Source of the DNA: Polyangiaceae bacterium
GTDB taxonomy: Bacteria; Myxococcota_A; Polyangia; Polyangiales; Polyangiaceae
Length of the DNA: 64,000 nucleotides
Direction: 5' to 3'
NCBI GenBank assembly: GCA_013361525.1
Contig: JABFXY010000025.1
Span: 161,854 to 225,853, forward strand
The notes beneath the pieces were generated by a model, which was given only the letters and a program-made list of their open reading frames with translations, had not been told where the DNA came from and did not search any database. This document shows positions 53,020 to 61,235 of this stretch, piece by piece (the stretch's first letter is position 1; each line of letters opens with the position of its first letter). Position numbers and translations under genes: made by a program.

Positions 53020-53790
53020 ATGACGACCATCTGGCGAGCAGGGACCGAGTTGCTCGTCGCCGATGGCGAGGCGTTCGCTCTCATCGACGCGACCGGTGAA
53101 GTCACCAAGCGCCTCGAGCGCCGACGACAATACAGTGACGAAGATGACCTTTGGACCTGGGAGCACGTCGTCGAAAACGGGCGGTTCATCGAGCGCACGA
53201 CGATCGAGCGCTTTCGCGCGGCGACAGTCGACGTCCGCGAGGAGGTGCTTCTCGAGGGGCTCGTGCCGATTGGTGACGACGAGACCTTCGCTCTCGTCGA
53301 GGCTGCGCTTGTCCGTGAGGCCAACGCTCGCAAGCGGTCCGACACGGTTACGCGACGCGACGCCGAAAGACGGGTCGAAGGCATCGATGGGGCGCTGGAC
53401 GACTATCAGCTGGGCACATGGTTCGCGCGAGCACAGTCTGCGTTGATCCGTCGCGTTCGCACGTATGCGGACGAGTACGCGATGGTGCTGCTGCGAACGT
53501 TGGTGTCAGTCGCACGGGCGCAGCCCGGCCCGGCCGTGATTCGCGCGTACGCGCGCGGCTGTTTGCTCGCGTGCTTCGAGCGCGGCGAGCTCCCTGCACT
53601 CCCGGAAGATGAGGCTGCGACCGTCCATCCGATAGCGGACGAGCTCATGGCGAGGGCGCTCGACCTCGAGCAATGGGGCGAGGCTCAATCGGCCGTCGAC
53701 GCCCGCCTGAATGCCGAGACCTATTCGCGCGCGGCGCATGCCGTTGCGCTCGCGGCGCGTCTTGCGGGGCACGCGCCGAGCAGTCGTTGA
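53020..53790 (+). CDS. Hypothetical protein
   Basis: 256 residues. The first 35 residues look like a small beta unit (TIWRAGTELLVADGEAFALIDATGEV), repeated in function-free form as an Asp/Glu/Arg-rich helical body. Two helical runs (YADEYAMVLLRTLVSVARAQPGPAVIRAYARGCLLACFERGELPALP) dominate the middle. No signal, no membrane helix, no recognised family. On the plus strand against the local trend, convergent with a zinc-ribbon gene. Confidence 0.6.
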   Translation: MTTIWRAGTELLVADGEAFALIDATGEVTKRLERRRQYSDEDDLWTWEHVVENGRFIERTTIERFRAATVDVREEVLLEGLVPIGDDETFALVEAALVREANARKRSDTVTRRDAERRVEGIDGALDDYQLGTWFARAQSALIRRVRTYADEYAMVLLRTLVSVARAQPGPAVIRAYARGCLLACFERGELPALPEDEAATVHPIADELMARALDLEQWGEAQSAVDARLNAETYSRAAHAVALAARLAGHAPSSR

Positions 53791-53816
53791 CCGGCGCGTC
53801 TTTCGCCCGAGACGAC

Positions 53817-54212
53817 TCATAGTGCCGTGTCAGTCTCGAGGTTCCACGCTTGTGGCAGCTCGGATCCACAGCCGGCGCATTCAAACGCATCCTCCTTCAC
53901 GACGACGATTGAGTGGCATCCCGGGCAACGCCGAAAGGCGAACGCGTGTGCCAGCCCCGACGGAGGTTCCAACCCGATTCTCTCGAGCGCGGCAGCGATC
54001 TCGGCGCAAGCAACGTGCTCCGCGTGTCGCGGTGAAATGCGCAGCGATCCATTCTGTGTCACGACGAAGGTGAGGATCACTGGCCACGACGAGCCTTGCT
54101 CCACGACCCACCGGCGCAATGCCGAAGCATTTTGCGGTTGGCATCGTGCCACTGGTGACGTCGCGAGTTGAAGCAGATCGCGCGGGCCGACGTATCGATA
54201 GGGACGGGGCAC
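53817..54212 (-). CDS. Small zinc-ribbon protein
   Basis: 131 residues from a GTG start. The C-terminal 40 residues hold RRCPGCHSIVVVKEDAFECAGCGSELP, a CxxC-x12-CxxC zinc ribbon. The N-terminal 80 residues (DLLQLATSPVARCQPQNASALRRWVVEQGSSW) are alpha/beta with no recognised domain; the start (YRYVGPRDLL) recalls a family of small bacterial proteins paired with polymorphic effectors, but the match is not firm. Adapter or binding role. Starts 21 bases after the stop of the HD gene. Confidence 0.6.
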   Translation of the reverse strand: MPRPYRYVGPRDLLQLATSPVARCQPQNASALRRWVVEQGSSWPVILTFVVTQNGSLRISPRHAEHVACAEIAAALERIGLEPPSGLAHAFAFRRCPGCHSIVVVKEDAFECAGCGSELPQAWNLETDTAL

Positions 54213-54233
54213 GATTGAGTCTCTCTCGGAGCG

Positions 54234-54797
54234 TCAACAACGGCTACGGGAGAGCCGGTCTGACCCCGCGCTCGCGATTTGCTCGAAGAGGGAGTCGAGC
54301 TGAACGAAGAGGTCCCAACGCGTTCGGCCGAGTAGGTTCGCTGCGCAGTCGATGACGCGTTCTTCGAGCCCAGGGTTGCGCACGCCTTTCCAAAGCTTGT
54401 CGGACAGCGCGACGAGCAGCTCCTCGAACGAAGTTCCGGGCTCATCCCAGCTAGCGTGGGATACGCAGATCCTGGCGAGCGCCGGGCTCACTCCGTGCTC
54501 GAGAAGGAGCTCTCGCCCGGCGGCTTCGTGTTGCGCACCGGGACGGTCCAGCTCATCGGGATAGCGAAGCTTCCCTGCGTCGTGCAGTACCACACCGGCG
54601 AGCACCAGGTTCGCGTCTACCGGGACGTGAAGACGCCTCAAACCGCCGAGGAGGAGATCGGCAGCCTCGGCGACGAGCTCTACATGCCGCAGCAACCGAT
54701 GCGGCGCGCCGAGCTCGAGCAGCAATGCGCGTGCTTCTGAGGGGGAATGCGAAGGCATTGCCGAGGGCGTCTCCGTCCGGTTCCCAAGTATCCACAT
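54234..54797 (-). CDS. HD-domain phosphohydrolase-like protein
   Basis: About 187 residues. The frame allows ATG 54797 (AGGGGG seven bases upstream) or ATG 54758. LLRHVELVAEAADLL gives the first His, VVLHDAGK the His-Asp pair, a SHASW block another His and LSDKLWKG the last Asp: the H...HD...H...D metal set of HD hydrolases. The family cleaves phosphate from nucleotides and second messengers. No other domain. Divergent from the LuxR-type gene across a short gap. Confidence 0.8.
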   Translation of the reverse strand: MWILGNRTETPSAMPSHSPSEARALLLELGAPHRLLRHVELVAEAADLLLGGLRRLHVPVDANLVLAGVVLHDAGKLRYPDELDRPGAQHEAAGRELLLEHGVSPALARICVSHASWDEPGTSFEELLVALSDKLWKGVRNPGLEERVIDCAANLLGRTRWDLFVQLDSLFEQIASAGSDRLSRSRC

Positions 54798-54870
54798 GCG
54801 CCCGCCCCCTGCAACGCGATGCTGCCCTGCGAAAGCGCATCCTACCCGCGCTCGTGTACACTCGCCTCGC

Positions 54871-56514
54871 GTGGAAGATGCCAAGGAGCGGGGGCGCCGC
54901 GCGTACGCGAATCGCGCATGGGGTGACGCCTACGACGCGCTCTCCAGCGCGAGCGCGGAAGGTCCGCTCGACCTGGACGACGTCGAGCGACTCGCGTTTT
55001 CGGCGGGTCTTGCAGGTCACGAGGCCTCGGCGATCGAGTCTTTCGAGCGGCTTCATCAATGCTGCATCGACGCAGGTGAGGTCCAACGTGCAGTGCGCGC
55101 CGCGTTTTGGGCAACCATGCGCTCGTTCGCGTTCGGGGAAAGGGCGCGGGGGAGCGGCTGGCTCGCGCGGGCGCAACGTCTTGTCGGCGAAACAACGGAG
55201 GACTGTGTCGAGCACGGTTACGTGCGACTTCCGGATGTCTTTCGCTTCACGGCCGCCGGGGACCACGCGGCGGCTCGGCTAGCGGCTCGCGAGGCCGCGG
55301 ACGTCGCTATTCGATACGGGGATCGCGACCTCACCGCGCTGGCGAGGACGTTCGAGGGTCGAGCACTGATACGCGAAGGTCGACCGTCGGAAGGTCTGCC
55401 GATCCTGGATGATGCAATGCTCGCGGTCACGAGCGGCCAGCTATCGCCGGTCGTTACCGGAATCGTGTATTGCGCCGTCATCGCCGCTTGCCAAGAGAGT
55501 TATGCGCACGATCGTGCGCGCGAATGGACCGAAGCATTGCGCCGGTGGTGTGACGAGCAACCGCAGCTCGTGCCGTTTGCCGGGCAGTGCCTGATTCACC
55601 GCTCCGAAATTCTACTGCTCGGCGGCAATTGGCGGGAAGCTGCTGTCGAAGCGCACCGAGCCTCGCGGTGGCTCTCCGGCACCAAGAATCCCGAAGCGGG
55701 CAATGCGTTCTATCAAGAGGCTGAGCTTCATCGCCTCCGCGGCGAGCTGTCGGAAGCCGAGCGAATCTACGCGATGGCCAGCGATCGCGGTCGCGATCCG
55801 CAGCCGGGGCTGTCGCTGCTTCGATTGGCGCAAGGCCGCGTCGATATTGCCGCTGCGACCTCAAAACGAGTGCTCTCGACCGTCGTCGATTCGCTTCAGC
55901 GCGCCCAATACCTGCCCGCTCACGTGGAGATCATGCTGGCAGCAGGCAATATCGATGAGGCGCGTTGCTCCGCGGATGAGCTGGGAACGATCGCCAAGGC
56001 TCTGGGGGTCGGAATGGTCGACGCAATGGCGGAGCACGCGAATGGCATCGTGACGTTGGCTCAGGAAGACGCTCGCGGAGCGATCGCGCCATTGCGACGT
56101 GCACAAGACATCTGGCAAGGCATCGGGGCGACCTACCTCGTTGCAAGGATCCGGTTTGCCATCGCTCGCGCATTCCAGGCGCTCGGTGATGAGGACGGCG
56201 CCACCCTCGAGCTCGATGCCGCGAGGAAGACATTCGTGAACCTCGGCGCGAGCCCTGACGTCGCAGCGATCGATGCCGTGTCATCTCGTGCTCCAAAGCA
56301 GTCGTCGACGAATGGCTCGTCGGGCTTGAGCGTCCGCGAGCTCGAGGTCCTCCGGCTGGTGGCAACGGGGAAGAGCAACAAGGTCATCGCCCGCGCGTTG
56401 TTCCTGAGCGAAAGAACGATCGATCGACACGTGAGCAACATCTTCACCAAGTTGAACGTGACATCACGCGCCGCCGCCACGGCCTGGGCGTTCCAGAACG
56501 GCGTCGTTGGGTAG
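54871..56514 (+). CDS. LuxR-family regulator with TPR-like N-terminal region
   Basis: 547 residues from GTG 54871. The body is a run of helical repeats of TPR type (for example ERLHQCCIDAGEVQRAVRAAFW, LHRLRGELSEAERIYAMASD, ADELGTIAKALGVGM). The last 65 residues are a LuxR HTH: LSVRELEVLRLVATGKSNKVIARALFLSERTIDRHVSNIFTKL, with the conserved Glu, Gly and recognition helix. No P-loop NTPase is seen, so it is not a full MalT-type ATPase. It probably responds to a protein or small ligand through the repeats. The following membrane gene, 109 bases on, is the likely target. Confidence 0.87.
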   Translation: MEDAKERGRRAYANRAWGDAYDALSSASAEGPLDLDDVERLAFSAGLAGHEASAIESFERLHQCCIDAGEVQRAVRAAFWATMRSFAFGERARGSGWLARAQRLVGETTEDCVEHGYVRLPDVFRFTAAGDHAAARLAAREAADVAIRYGDRDLTALARTFEGRALIREGRPSEGLPILDDAMLAVTSGQLSPVVTGIVYCAVIAACQESYAHDRAREWTEALRRWCDEQPQLVPFAGQCLIHRSEILLLGGNWREAAVEAHRASRWLSGTKNPEAGNAFYQEAELHRLRGELSEAERIYAMASDRGRDPQPGLSLLRLAQGRVDIAAATSKRVLSTVVDSLQRAQYLPAHVEIMLAAGNIDEARCSADELGTIAKALGVGMVDAMAEHANGIVTLAQEDARGAIAPLRRAQDIWQGIGATYLVARIRFAIARAFQALGDEDGATLELDAARKTFVNLGASPDVAAIDAVSSRAPKQSSTNGSSGLSVRELEVLRLVATGKSNKVIARALFLSERTIDRHVSNIFTKLNVTSRAAATAWAFQNGVVG

Positions 56515-56623
56515 AACTACGCATCGCAAGACACGCTTGAAATTGGGTAGTCCCTCCGAAGCCCAATCGGCTCCTGCTTCCTAACCTCGAAGCATCGGCC
56601 AGCGCCGATGGGGAGGTCCATGT

Positions 56624-57415
56624 ATGGAGAGCAGCCGTCAGTCGGCGTCGGGGATCGAGGGGCTCATCGAAGAGGGCGAAGCACTCCGGCGGCTCTCTGC
56701 CGACCCTGACCGAGCCGCCCCCGTGCCGTCCGCGCGTAGGACCCACACTTTCTACACCGGCATCTCCGCCGCATTCGTCGTGGTCGCGTTCGCTGCATTC
56801 GCGCCGACGTACTACCTGAGGCCGCTCTCCGATGCGCCGCCGCTGAGCCCGCTCCTGCACGTTCACGGGGCCGTATTCACGGCCTGGCTGCTCCTTCTCT
56901 TTGCGCAAAGCGCGCTCGTCGCGTCGCACCGGGTAGCGCTGCACCGAAGGCTTGGCATCGCGGGCGCCCTCCTCGCCGGCATCATGGTTCCGCTCGGGAT
57001 CATCACGGCAATCGGGGCCGCGCAACGTGGCGCCGCCCGCGGCGGCCTCGACCCGGTCGTGTTTCTGATCTTCCCGCTGGGGCAGGTCGTGCTGTTTGCG
57101 GTCTTCCTCGGAATTGCGCTCGTGCAGCGGCGACGCCCCGAGACTCACAGGCGCTTCGTCATTGTGGCAACCACCTGTCTCATGGCCCCCGCGATTGCGC
57201 GGTTGCCGCTCATCGGCGAGCGGCCCATCCTCAGCCTCGGTTTGAGCGCGCTATTCGTCGTAGCCGGGATGGTCCACGATTGGAAGACCCTCGGCCGACC
57301 CCACCGCGTCTACGTCATTGGCGCGCTCGTTCTCTTGGTGTCTGGGCCGGTTCGCTTTGGATTGGGTCATACCGCGGCGTGGCAGTCGTTGGCTCGTGCG
57401 CTCGTGGGGAATTGA
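56624..57415 (+). CDS. Polytopic membrane protein
   Basis: 263 residues from ATG 56624, with GGGAGG eight bases upstream. A hydrophilic lead of about 40 residues, then seven or so hydrophobic segments, among them AAFVVVAFAAFAPTYYLRPL, LLHVHGAVFTAWLLLLFAQSALVA and LGIAGALLAGIMVPLGIITAIG. HVHGAVF and an RRxxxHRRFV pattern between helices could hold heme or metal; the fold recalls small cytochrome-b561-like or DUF2306-type proteins. Function unknown. Same strand as and directly after the LuxR gene. Confidence 0.72.
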   Translation: MESSRQSASGIEGLIEEGEALRRLSADPDRAAPVPSARRTHTFYTGISAAFVVVAFAAFAPTYYLRPLSDAPPLSPLLHVHGAVFTAWLLLLFAQSALVASHRVALHRRLGIAGALLAGIMVPLGIITAIGAAQRGAARGGLDPVVFLIFPLGQVVLFAVFLGIALVQRRRPETHRRFVIVATTCLMAPAIARLPLIGERPILSLGLSALFVVAGMVHDWKTLGRPHRVYVIGALVLLVSGPVRFGLGHTAAWQSLARALVGN

Positions 57416-57419
57416 ATCT

Positions 57420-57797
57420 CTATCGGGGTACGTACTTGATGAATACGGAAAGGCCTTGGCGCAGCGTGATGTTGAGCCGGTGCCAGCGAAGCGTCACTGG
57501 GGATCTCAAGCCCGTCGCGTGGAGTTGGTCGGGCGTTCCGACGACGTGATCGTCTGTCCCATCGGCCATCATGTTCACGCGGTGTACTGTCGAAAACAGT
57601 AGTTGTCGACCGGCAGAGATCAGGTGCACCCGCTCGATACCGAGTGATGGAGGTAGCGGGACGGTGCAGTCAGACGCCGATCCGAGGACAACATCAGCGC
57701 CTGGGTCCAACGTTACGTCCGTGACGAACGCGTGCGCCTGAGCGTCGTAAACGCCCACGTGAGCGGACAGCTCGTGCGGGGGGAGAGCCGCGGTCAC
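57420..57797 (-). CDS. FHA-like domain protein
   Basis: 125 residues from a GTG that overlaps the phosphatase stop in GTGA. VVLGSASDCTVPLPPSLGIERVHLISAGRQLL follows the FHA layout: a G-S..S-D-C-x-(V/I)-x-L strand, then a region with the R/H of the phosphopeptide loop, then strands to VTLRWHRLNITL. FHA domains bind phosphothreonine, but the GR..S..H triad is imperfect. Translationally coupled to a protein phosphatase, so a role in a phosphorylation circuit is likely (inference). Confidence 0.5.
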   Translation of the reverse strand: MTAALPPHELSAHVGVYDAQAHAFVTDVTLDPGADVVLGSASDCTVPLPPSLGIERVHLISAGRQLLFSTVHRVNMMADGTDDHVVGTPDQLHATGLRSPVTLRWHRLNITLRQGLSVFIKYVPR

Positions 57798-58282
57798 GAC
57801 TGGTCCCCATCGCGTCGAACACGCCGCAAGATGTCGAGTGCGAATTCGTCCCAGCCCGACGCGGTGAGGGCGATAGGCCGAAGCTTCCGAACGCGTTCGA
57901 TTGCCTCCTCCGCGGAGAGGCCTTCCTCCCGCACCAGGTAATAGGCGAGAAACAGCCCCGTCCGATCTTTTCCGGACGAGCAGTGCACGATCACGGCACG
58001 CGAATGCTCGAGCTGTTGCCCGACGAACGAGTACGCGGCCGGCAGCGCGCGCAGACACGCGTCGTCATCACCGGGTTGAGGAGGCGCGTTGTCCGACAAC
58101 GGCACGCAAGCGTACGCGAGACCGAGTGCGCGGAAGTCGTCCGGGTGGCACAGAAGACCGTCGTTCACCGACAAGATTGCGCCCACGCCGGCGTCGCGGA
58201 GCGCGGCGAGGTTCCAGCGCGCGCGCTCAGGACCTGGTCGCCCGCCGAGCTTTTGAGGAATGAGCCAGAAGACGCTGTTCAT
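57794..58282 (-). CDS. Dual-specificity/tyrosine protein phosphatase
   Basis: 162 residues from ATG 58282. VIVHCSSGKDRTGLFLAYYLV is the C-x5-R signature: Cys is the nucleophile and Arg the phosphate ligand. SVNDG and PLSDNAPP upstream match DSP folds, with the general-acid Asp in the latter loop. GLSAEEAIERVRKLRP is the usual helix after the P-loop. Soluble, single domain. It overlaps the FHA-like gene by four bases. Substrates may be phosphoproteins or phosphoinositides. Confidence 0.9.
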   Translation of the reverse strand: MNSVFWLIPQKLGGRPGPERARWNLAALRDAGVGAILSVNDGLLCHPDDFRALGLAYACVPLSDNAPPQPGDDDACLRALPAAYSFVGQQLEHSRAVIVHCSSGKDRTGLFLAYYLVREEGLSAEEAIERVRKLRPIALTASGWDEFALDILRRVRRDGDQS

Positions 58283-58324
58283 GCTGTCCGACGCCAACGT
58301 AGATGAGGTGGCTCAGGTGAGAGG

Positions 58325-58630
58325 TCAGTTCGGAAGCGATGTCGACGGCGGAGCCGGTTCGAGCCGGATGAGCTCGACGAGCTCCGCACGAAACGTCGCT
58401 ACGAATTCGTCGAGGCCGGCAGACTCATGACCTACGGGTAGCCAGACGAAGAGTTTGCCCGCCGGAAAAAGTGGGATTTCGATCCTGCGCTCCGGCTCCG
58501 CGAACGGCCGGCCGACCTGAACGTCATCAATGCCACGAAGCTCGGTTAGCCAGACCGCAGTCGCGCCGACGCGCTCACGAAGTCGTTCCAAAGCTTCCTG
58601 GAGGAGCGGTTGGACAAGGTGGACGCGCAT
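58325..58630 (-). CDS. Small hypothetical protein
   Basis: 101 residues from ATG 58630. The sequence alternates helix (VQPLLQEALERLRERVGATAVWLTEL) and strands (RRIEIPLFPAGKLFVWLPVG), ending in a helix (LDEFVATFRAELVELIRL). It could be a single alpha/beta sandwich, GAF- or roadblock-like, but no signature settles it. The longer upstream frame is shadow sequence. 42 bases upstream of the phosphatase. Confidence 0.55.
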   Translation of the reverse strand: MRVHLVQPLLQEALERLRERVGATAVWLTELRGIDDVQVGRPFAEPERRIEIPLFPAGKLFVWLPVGHESAGLDEFVATFRAELVELIRLEPAPPSTSLPN

Positions 58631-58677
58631 CGGACGCCTCCGGCTGAACGTAGCAGAGTTCGTCCCCGCCGACCGCG

Positions 58678-59160
58678 TTACGGCGGTGGCTCCGGGTCCT
58701 CGGGCTCGATACCCACATCGACGAGGTTCGCGTTCTGTCGAACCTCGTCTTCTGTGAGAAGCTCCGCTCTGTAGAGACGCGCGAGGAAATCTCGGACGCT
58801 TTGGCGGACCGCACCACGTGCCGCTGCCAGCTGCTCTGAAGGGACACGTCGGGGCGGGGACGGTGCCTGGGGACCGAACTCGCAAGGTCCGCGGCAGATC
58901 CCGCAATACGCGACGATGCGCGTCCGGTGCTCGCGCGTCCATGAAAGCTGTCCTTCTCGGAGCTGACGAAAGCGAGTCGGATATTCGTCGATAACTCGAA
59001 TGGCCGAAACCGCTTCGCCGATCCAAAAGTGTAAGTTCGCTCGGTGGGCAGCGAGCTGGTGAACGTGCAGACTGGAGAGCCTCTGCAATTGCTCTGTGAG
59101 CAGCTCGGCCCGTTGGATCGAGTACGACGCGCGCGGGCGCTCTGCCTTCGGCTTGGTCAG
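58678..59160 (-). CDS. Conserved-looking hypothetical protein, CTG start likely
   Basis: About 160 residues. Coding character (KPKAERPRASYSIQRAELLTEQLQRL) continues upstream of the first ATG-like start (TTG 59088) to an in-frame stop at 59188. In this stretch the only start-like codon with a ribosome binding site is CTG 59160, with GAGGAG nine bases before it. The protein has a helical N-terminal half and a YCGICRGPCEFGP motif with three Cys in the middle, then another long helix and an acidic tail. Looks like a small metal-binding protein. Follows the next gene after 27 bases. Confidence 0.6.
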   Translation of the reverse strand: MTKPKAERPRASYSIQRAELLTEQLQRLSSLHVHQLAAHRANLHFWIGEAVSAIRVIDEYPTRFRQLREGQLSWTREHRTRIVAYCGICRGPCEFGPQAPSPPRRVPSEQLAAARGAVRQSVRDFLARLYRAELLTEDEVRQNANLVDVGIEPEDPEPPP

Positions 59161-59187
59161 GGTAACGGTCTCCTCGTGGATCAGCGG

Positions 59188-59577
59188 TTATGCGGGGCGG
59201 CGCCGGTTGTTGTCGGGGTGCGGCCGCCGCTTGGAGTATTTTCCAGGTGCACGAAAGGACACGATATCGACACACTCGGGACGATCGCGAATGCAGCGCC
59301 AGTATTCGTCACGAACGTTCGCGTCCACCTCGACCACCCCGGGATATAGAGGGTCGTTGCCATCACGGCGCGGACCTGAAACCCAATATGCTTCCCCCGT
59401 GTCGACATCGAAGTAGTTCGTCTTGTAGCCGGATCCACTGAGCGACTGCAGGGTGAGTGCGCCGCAGTAGAGTGTGCGCCCTGTCTTGGAGGTCTGCACG
59501 AGACGGATGCGTCCCCCTCGGCTATGAAGTCCACCGCCTCGCTCGATGTATAGGATTCGGCCCGCGCGCGAAATCAT
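59188..59577 (-). CDS. Conserved hypothetical beta-rich protein
   Basis: 129 residues from ATG 59577 (frame opens at 59619). MISRAGRILYIERGGGLHSRGGRI, then a set of short strands and YKTNYFDVDTGEAYWVSGP, then a helix (ANVRDEYWRCIRDRP). I recognise this as a widespread small family of unknown role in high-GC bacteria that is often mislabelled in databases; I cannot verify that here. The C terminus is strongly basic. Its stop lies 27 bases before the CTG start of the next gene. Confidence 0.65.
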   Translation of the reverse strand: MISRAGRILYIERGGGLHSRGGRIRLVQTSKTGRTLYCGALTLQSLSGSGYKTNYFDVDTGEAYWVSGPRRDGNDPLYPGVVEVDANVRDEYWRCIRDRPECVDIVSFRAPGKYSKRRPHPDNNRRRPA

Positions 59578-59667
59578 GGGCGGCGTGCTGACGCGCGAGC
59601 ACCGCCCGCACTGACGCAAGAACCGCCCGACGTCGCGGCCTCGATTGGGGACAAACTCGGTTGCCGG

Positions 59668-60078
59668 TCAGAAGAAGACCATATCGTCGTACGGGGCTTT
59701 GCGACACGCCTCGAGCCGAGACCGCCAGTCTCCGACGTGGAGCTCCAGCTTGTGCCCGTCCGGGTCGAGGAAATAGAAGGAATCGCCCTCGCTCGTGTTG
59801 TCTTTCCACTCAGCAGCACCGGCCGACCGGAGGCGCTCGATTGCCGAAGCGAATCCCGTCTGCGGGACCGAAAACGCGACGTGCGTGTACTCCGGCAGTG
59901 GTTGCGCCCGAGCCCTATCGTCCAGAGAGAGGCAGATCCATGTCTCCTCCCCGGCGAGGAGGTAGGCTCCACTTCTCCAACGAGCGAGAGGCCTGAACTG
60001 TAGAACGTCGCGATAGAACACGAATGAACGCTCCAGATCGCGGACGGATAGAGTGAGGTGATTGAGGCTTCCGATCAT
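59668..60078 (-). CDS. fosA: FosA-family fosfomycin/glutathione transferase
   Basis: 136 residues, the FosA length. LNHLTLSVRDLERSFVFYRDVL holds the first His metal ligand, YTHVAFSV the second and HKLELHVG the Glu. Fosfomycin-pocket residues are also kept: Lys in EWKDN, Ser in TSEGDS, Tyr in FYFLDPDG, and Arg in WRSRLEACR. The enzyme adds glutathione to the epoxide of fosfomycin. The Mn/K dependent type is expected. Natural role in a soil bacterium may be self-protection or detoxification of another epoxide. Stand-alone in the orphan tract. Confidence 0.82.
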   Translation of the reverse strand: MIGSLNHLTLSVRDLERSFVFYRDVLQFRPLARWRSGAYLLAGEETWICLSLDDRARAQPLPEYTHVAFSVPQTGFASAIERLRSAGAAEWKDNTSEGDSFYFLDPDGHKLELHVGDWRSRLEACRKAPYDDMVFF

Positions 60079-60134
60079 GGTAATTGGCCTGCGGCCAGAC
60101 TACCGCTGGCGGCGTCGAAGAGCCAACGCGCCGT

Positions 60135-60675
60135 TTAGTGGAGGAATCCGACCCCGCGAGCGAGGGTGACCAGCTGATCGTGGACAAAAGGCTCGATCGC
60201 ATAGACGTGGACCTCCGGGCCGGAACATGTCGCCGCAGCCGCGAGCATCTGTGCGAAGGCGTCGGTCGGCGTGAGGCGCCACCCACCCTGAAGCACTGGA
60301 GTGGCGAGGCGCGTTAGTCCGGCCGATGCGGCGACCCGTACTGCATCGACGAAGCTTTCGCGTGCGAGCGCGACCTTCGCGCGATGGTCGAGCTGGTCGA
60401 CGTGGTGCAGCGTCGACACGAGCACCGCGAAACGAAACGGCTGCGCATCCATTTCGACGACAGCAGCTCTGCCCAGCGGCAGTGGAAGATCGACTTGTGC
60501 CTCGATCTGGTCAAGGAGGTCGGCGTCCGCGTACCGTCGAATGAACTGACGGCCGATGTTCCCGAGCAGGCGCTCGAACTGCCCCTCTCGAGGAACAAGC
60601 GTGCCGTCGATTGGCACAATCAAGGCGCCGGCGTCGCTCGAGGACGTCTCCGAGATGAATCTTTAGTTCGAGCAT
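60135..60675 (-). pseudogene. Macro-domain-like protein, interrupted by a one-base frameshift
   Basis: ATG 60675 begins MLELKIHLGDVLE, the first strand and GD of a macro-like domain, and runs out of homology at 60637. The frame offset by one then reads DAGALIVPIDGTLVPREGQFERLLGNIGRQF, the continuation of that domain, and goes on to TRLATPVLQGGWRLTPTDAFAQML, which looks like the second loop of macro folds. Joining them by skipping one C at 60636 restores an intact protein of about 179 residues. If the frame is really broken, a TTG at 60623 could give a shortened form. ADP-ribose binding is inferred, since the Asn-Ala-Ala core is replaced by Pro-Ile-Asp-Gly. Confidence 0.6.
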
Positions 60676-60721
60676 GGTCAGTGTCGCCCCCGGTTATCCA
60701 GCCGCTCCGCTCATGACCACC

Positions 60722-61219
60722 CTAATGGGGGTGAGCACGGACGATTCCATCTGCGTCCGGGAGATCCAACGTGACCGCCGAAATGCCGTCATTCTGGCGC
60801 GGCGGGAAGGGCCCGAACAGCAGCATGGACGCGTTCGCCACGGACTCGAGCTCTTCATCGAGGTCTTCAATCGACACGTTGCTGACCTTGACCGTCAACA
60901 CTCCCTCGCCGGGAAGGATCCCCAGGACGGCATCCGGTTCGGTCTGAAGAATGGCTCGTAGGGCGACACGCGCGACGGTTGCATCAGGCGACACTCGGAG
61001 CTGATCACCGAAATAAAAGGAGACGCAGCTCCCGGGCTTGAGCATCGAGGCGATAGGGCGCAAGTCGCCAGGACTCGTGCACCGATACCATTCGGTGTTG
61101 CCTCCACCGTACGCGATACGCTCGAGAACCGTGGCCGCGCGCATTGTCAGGAGATGGGGGATCGCCGTACTGCTCAGGGCTGCGTAGGCGAAACGCTCGA
61201 AGGGAGACGACGTCGGCAT
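60722..61219 (-). CDS. Hypothetical protein
   Basis: 165 residues from ATG 61219. A beta-rich C-terminal half with LGILPGEGVLTVKVSNVSIEDLDEELESVANASMLLFGP, and a mixed N-terminal half including GGNTEWYRC. Acidic at the C terminus. No signal, no membrane part, no family recognised. 16 bases after the stop of the crystallin-J1-like/CPCC gene, so co-transcription is likely. Confidence 0.6.
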   Translation of the reverse strand: MPTSSPFERFAYAALSSTAIPHLLTMRAATVLERIAYGGGNTEWYRCTSPGDLRPIASMLKPGSCVSFYFGDQLRVSPDATVARVALRAILQTEPDAVLGILPGEGVLTVKVSNVSIEDLDEELESVANASMLLFGPFPPRQNDGISAVTLDLPDADGIVRAHPH

Positions 61220-61235
61220 AGGATAGCCCCGTGTC

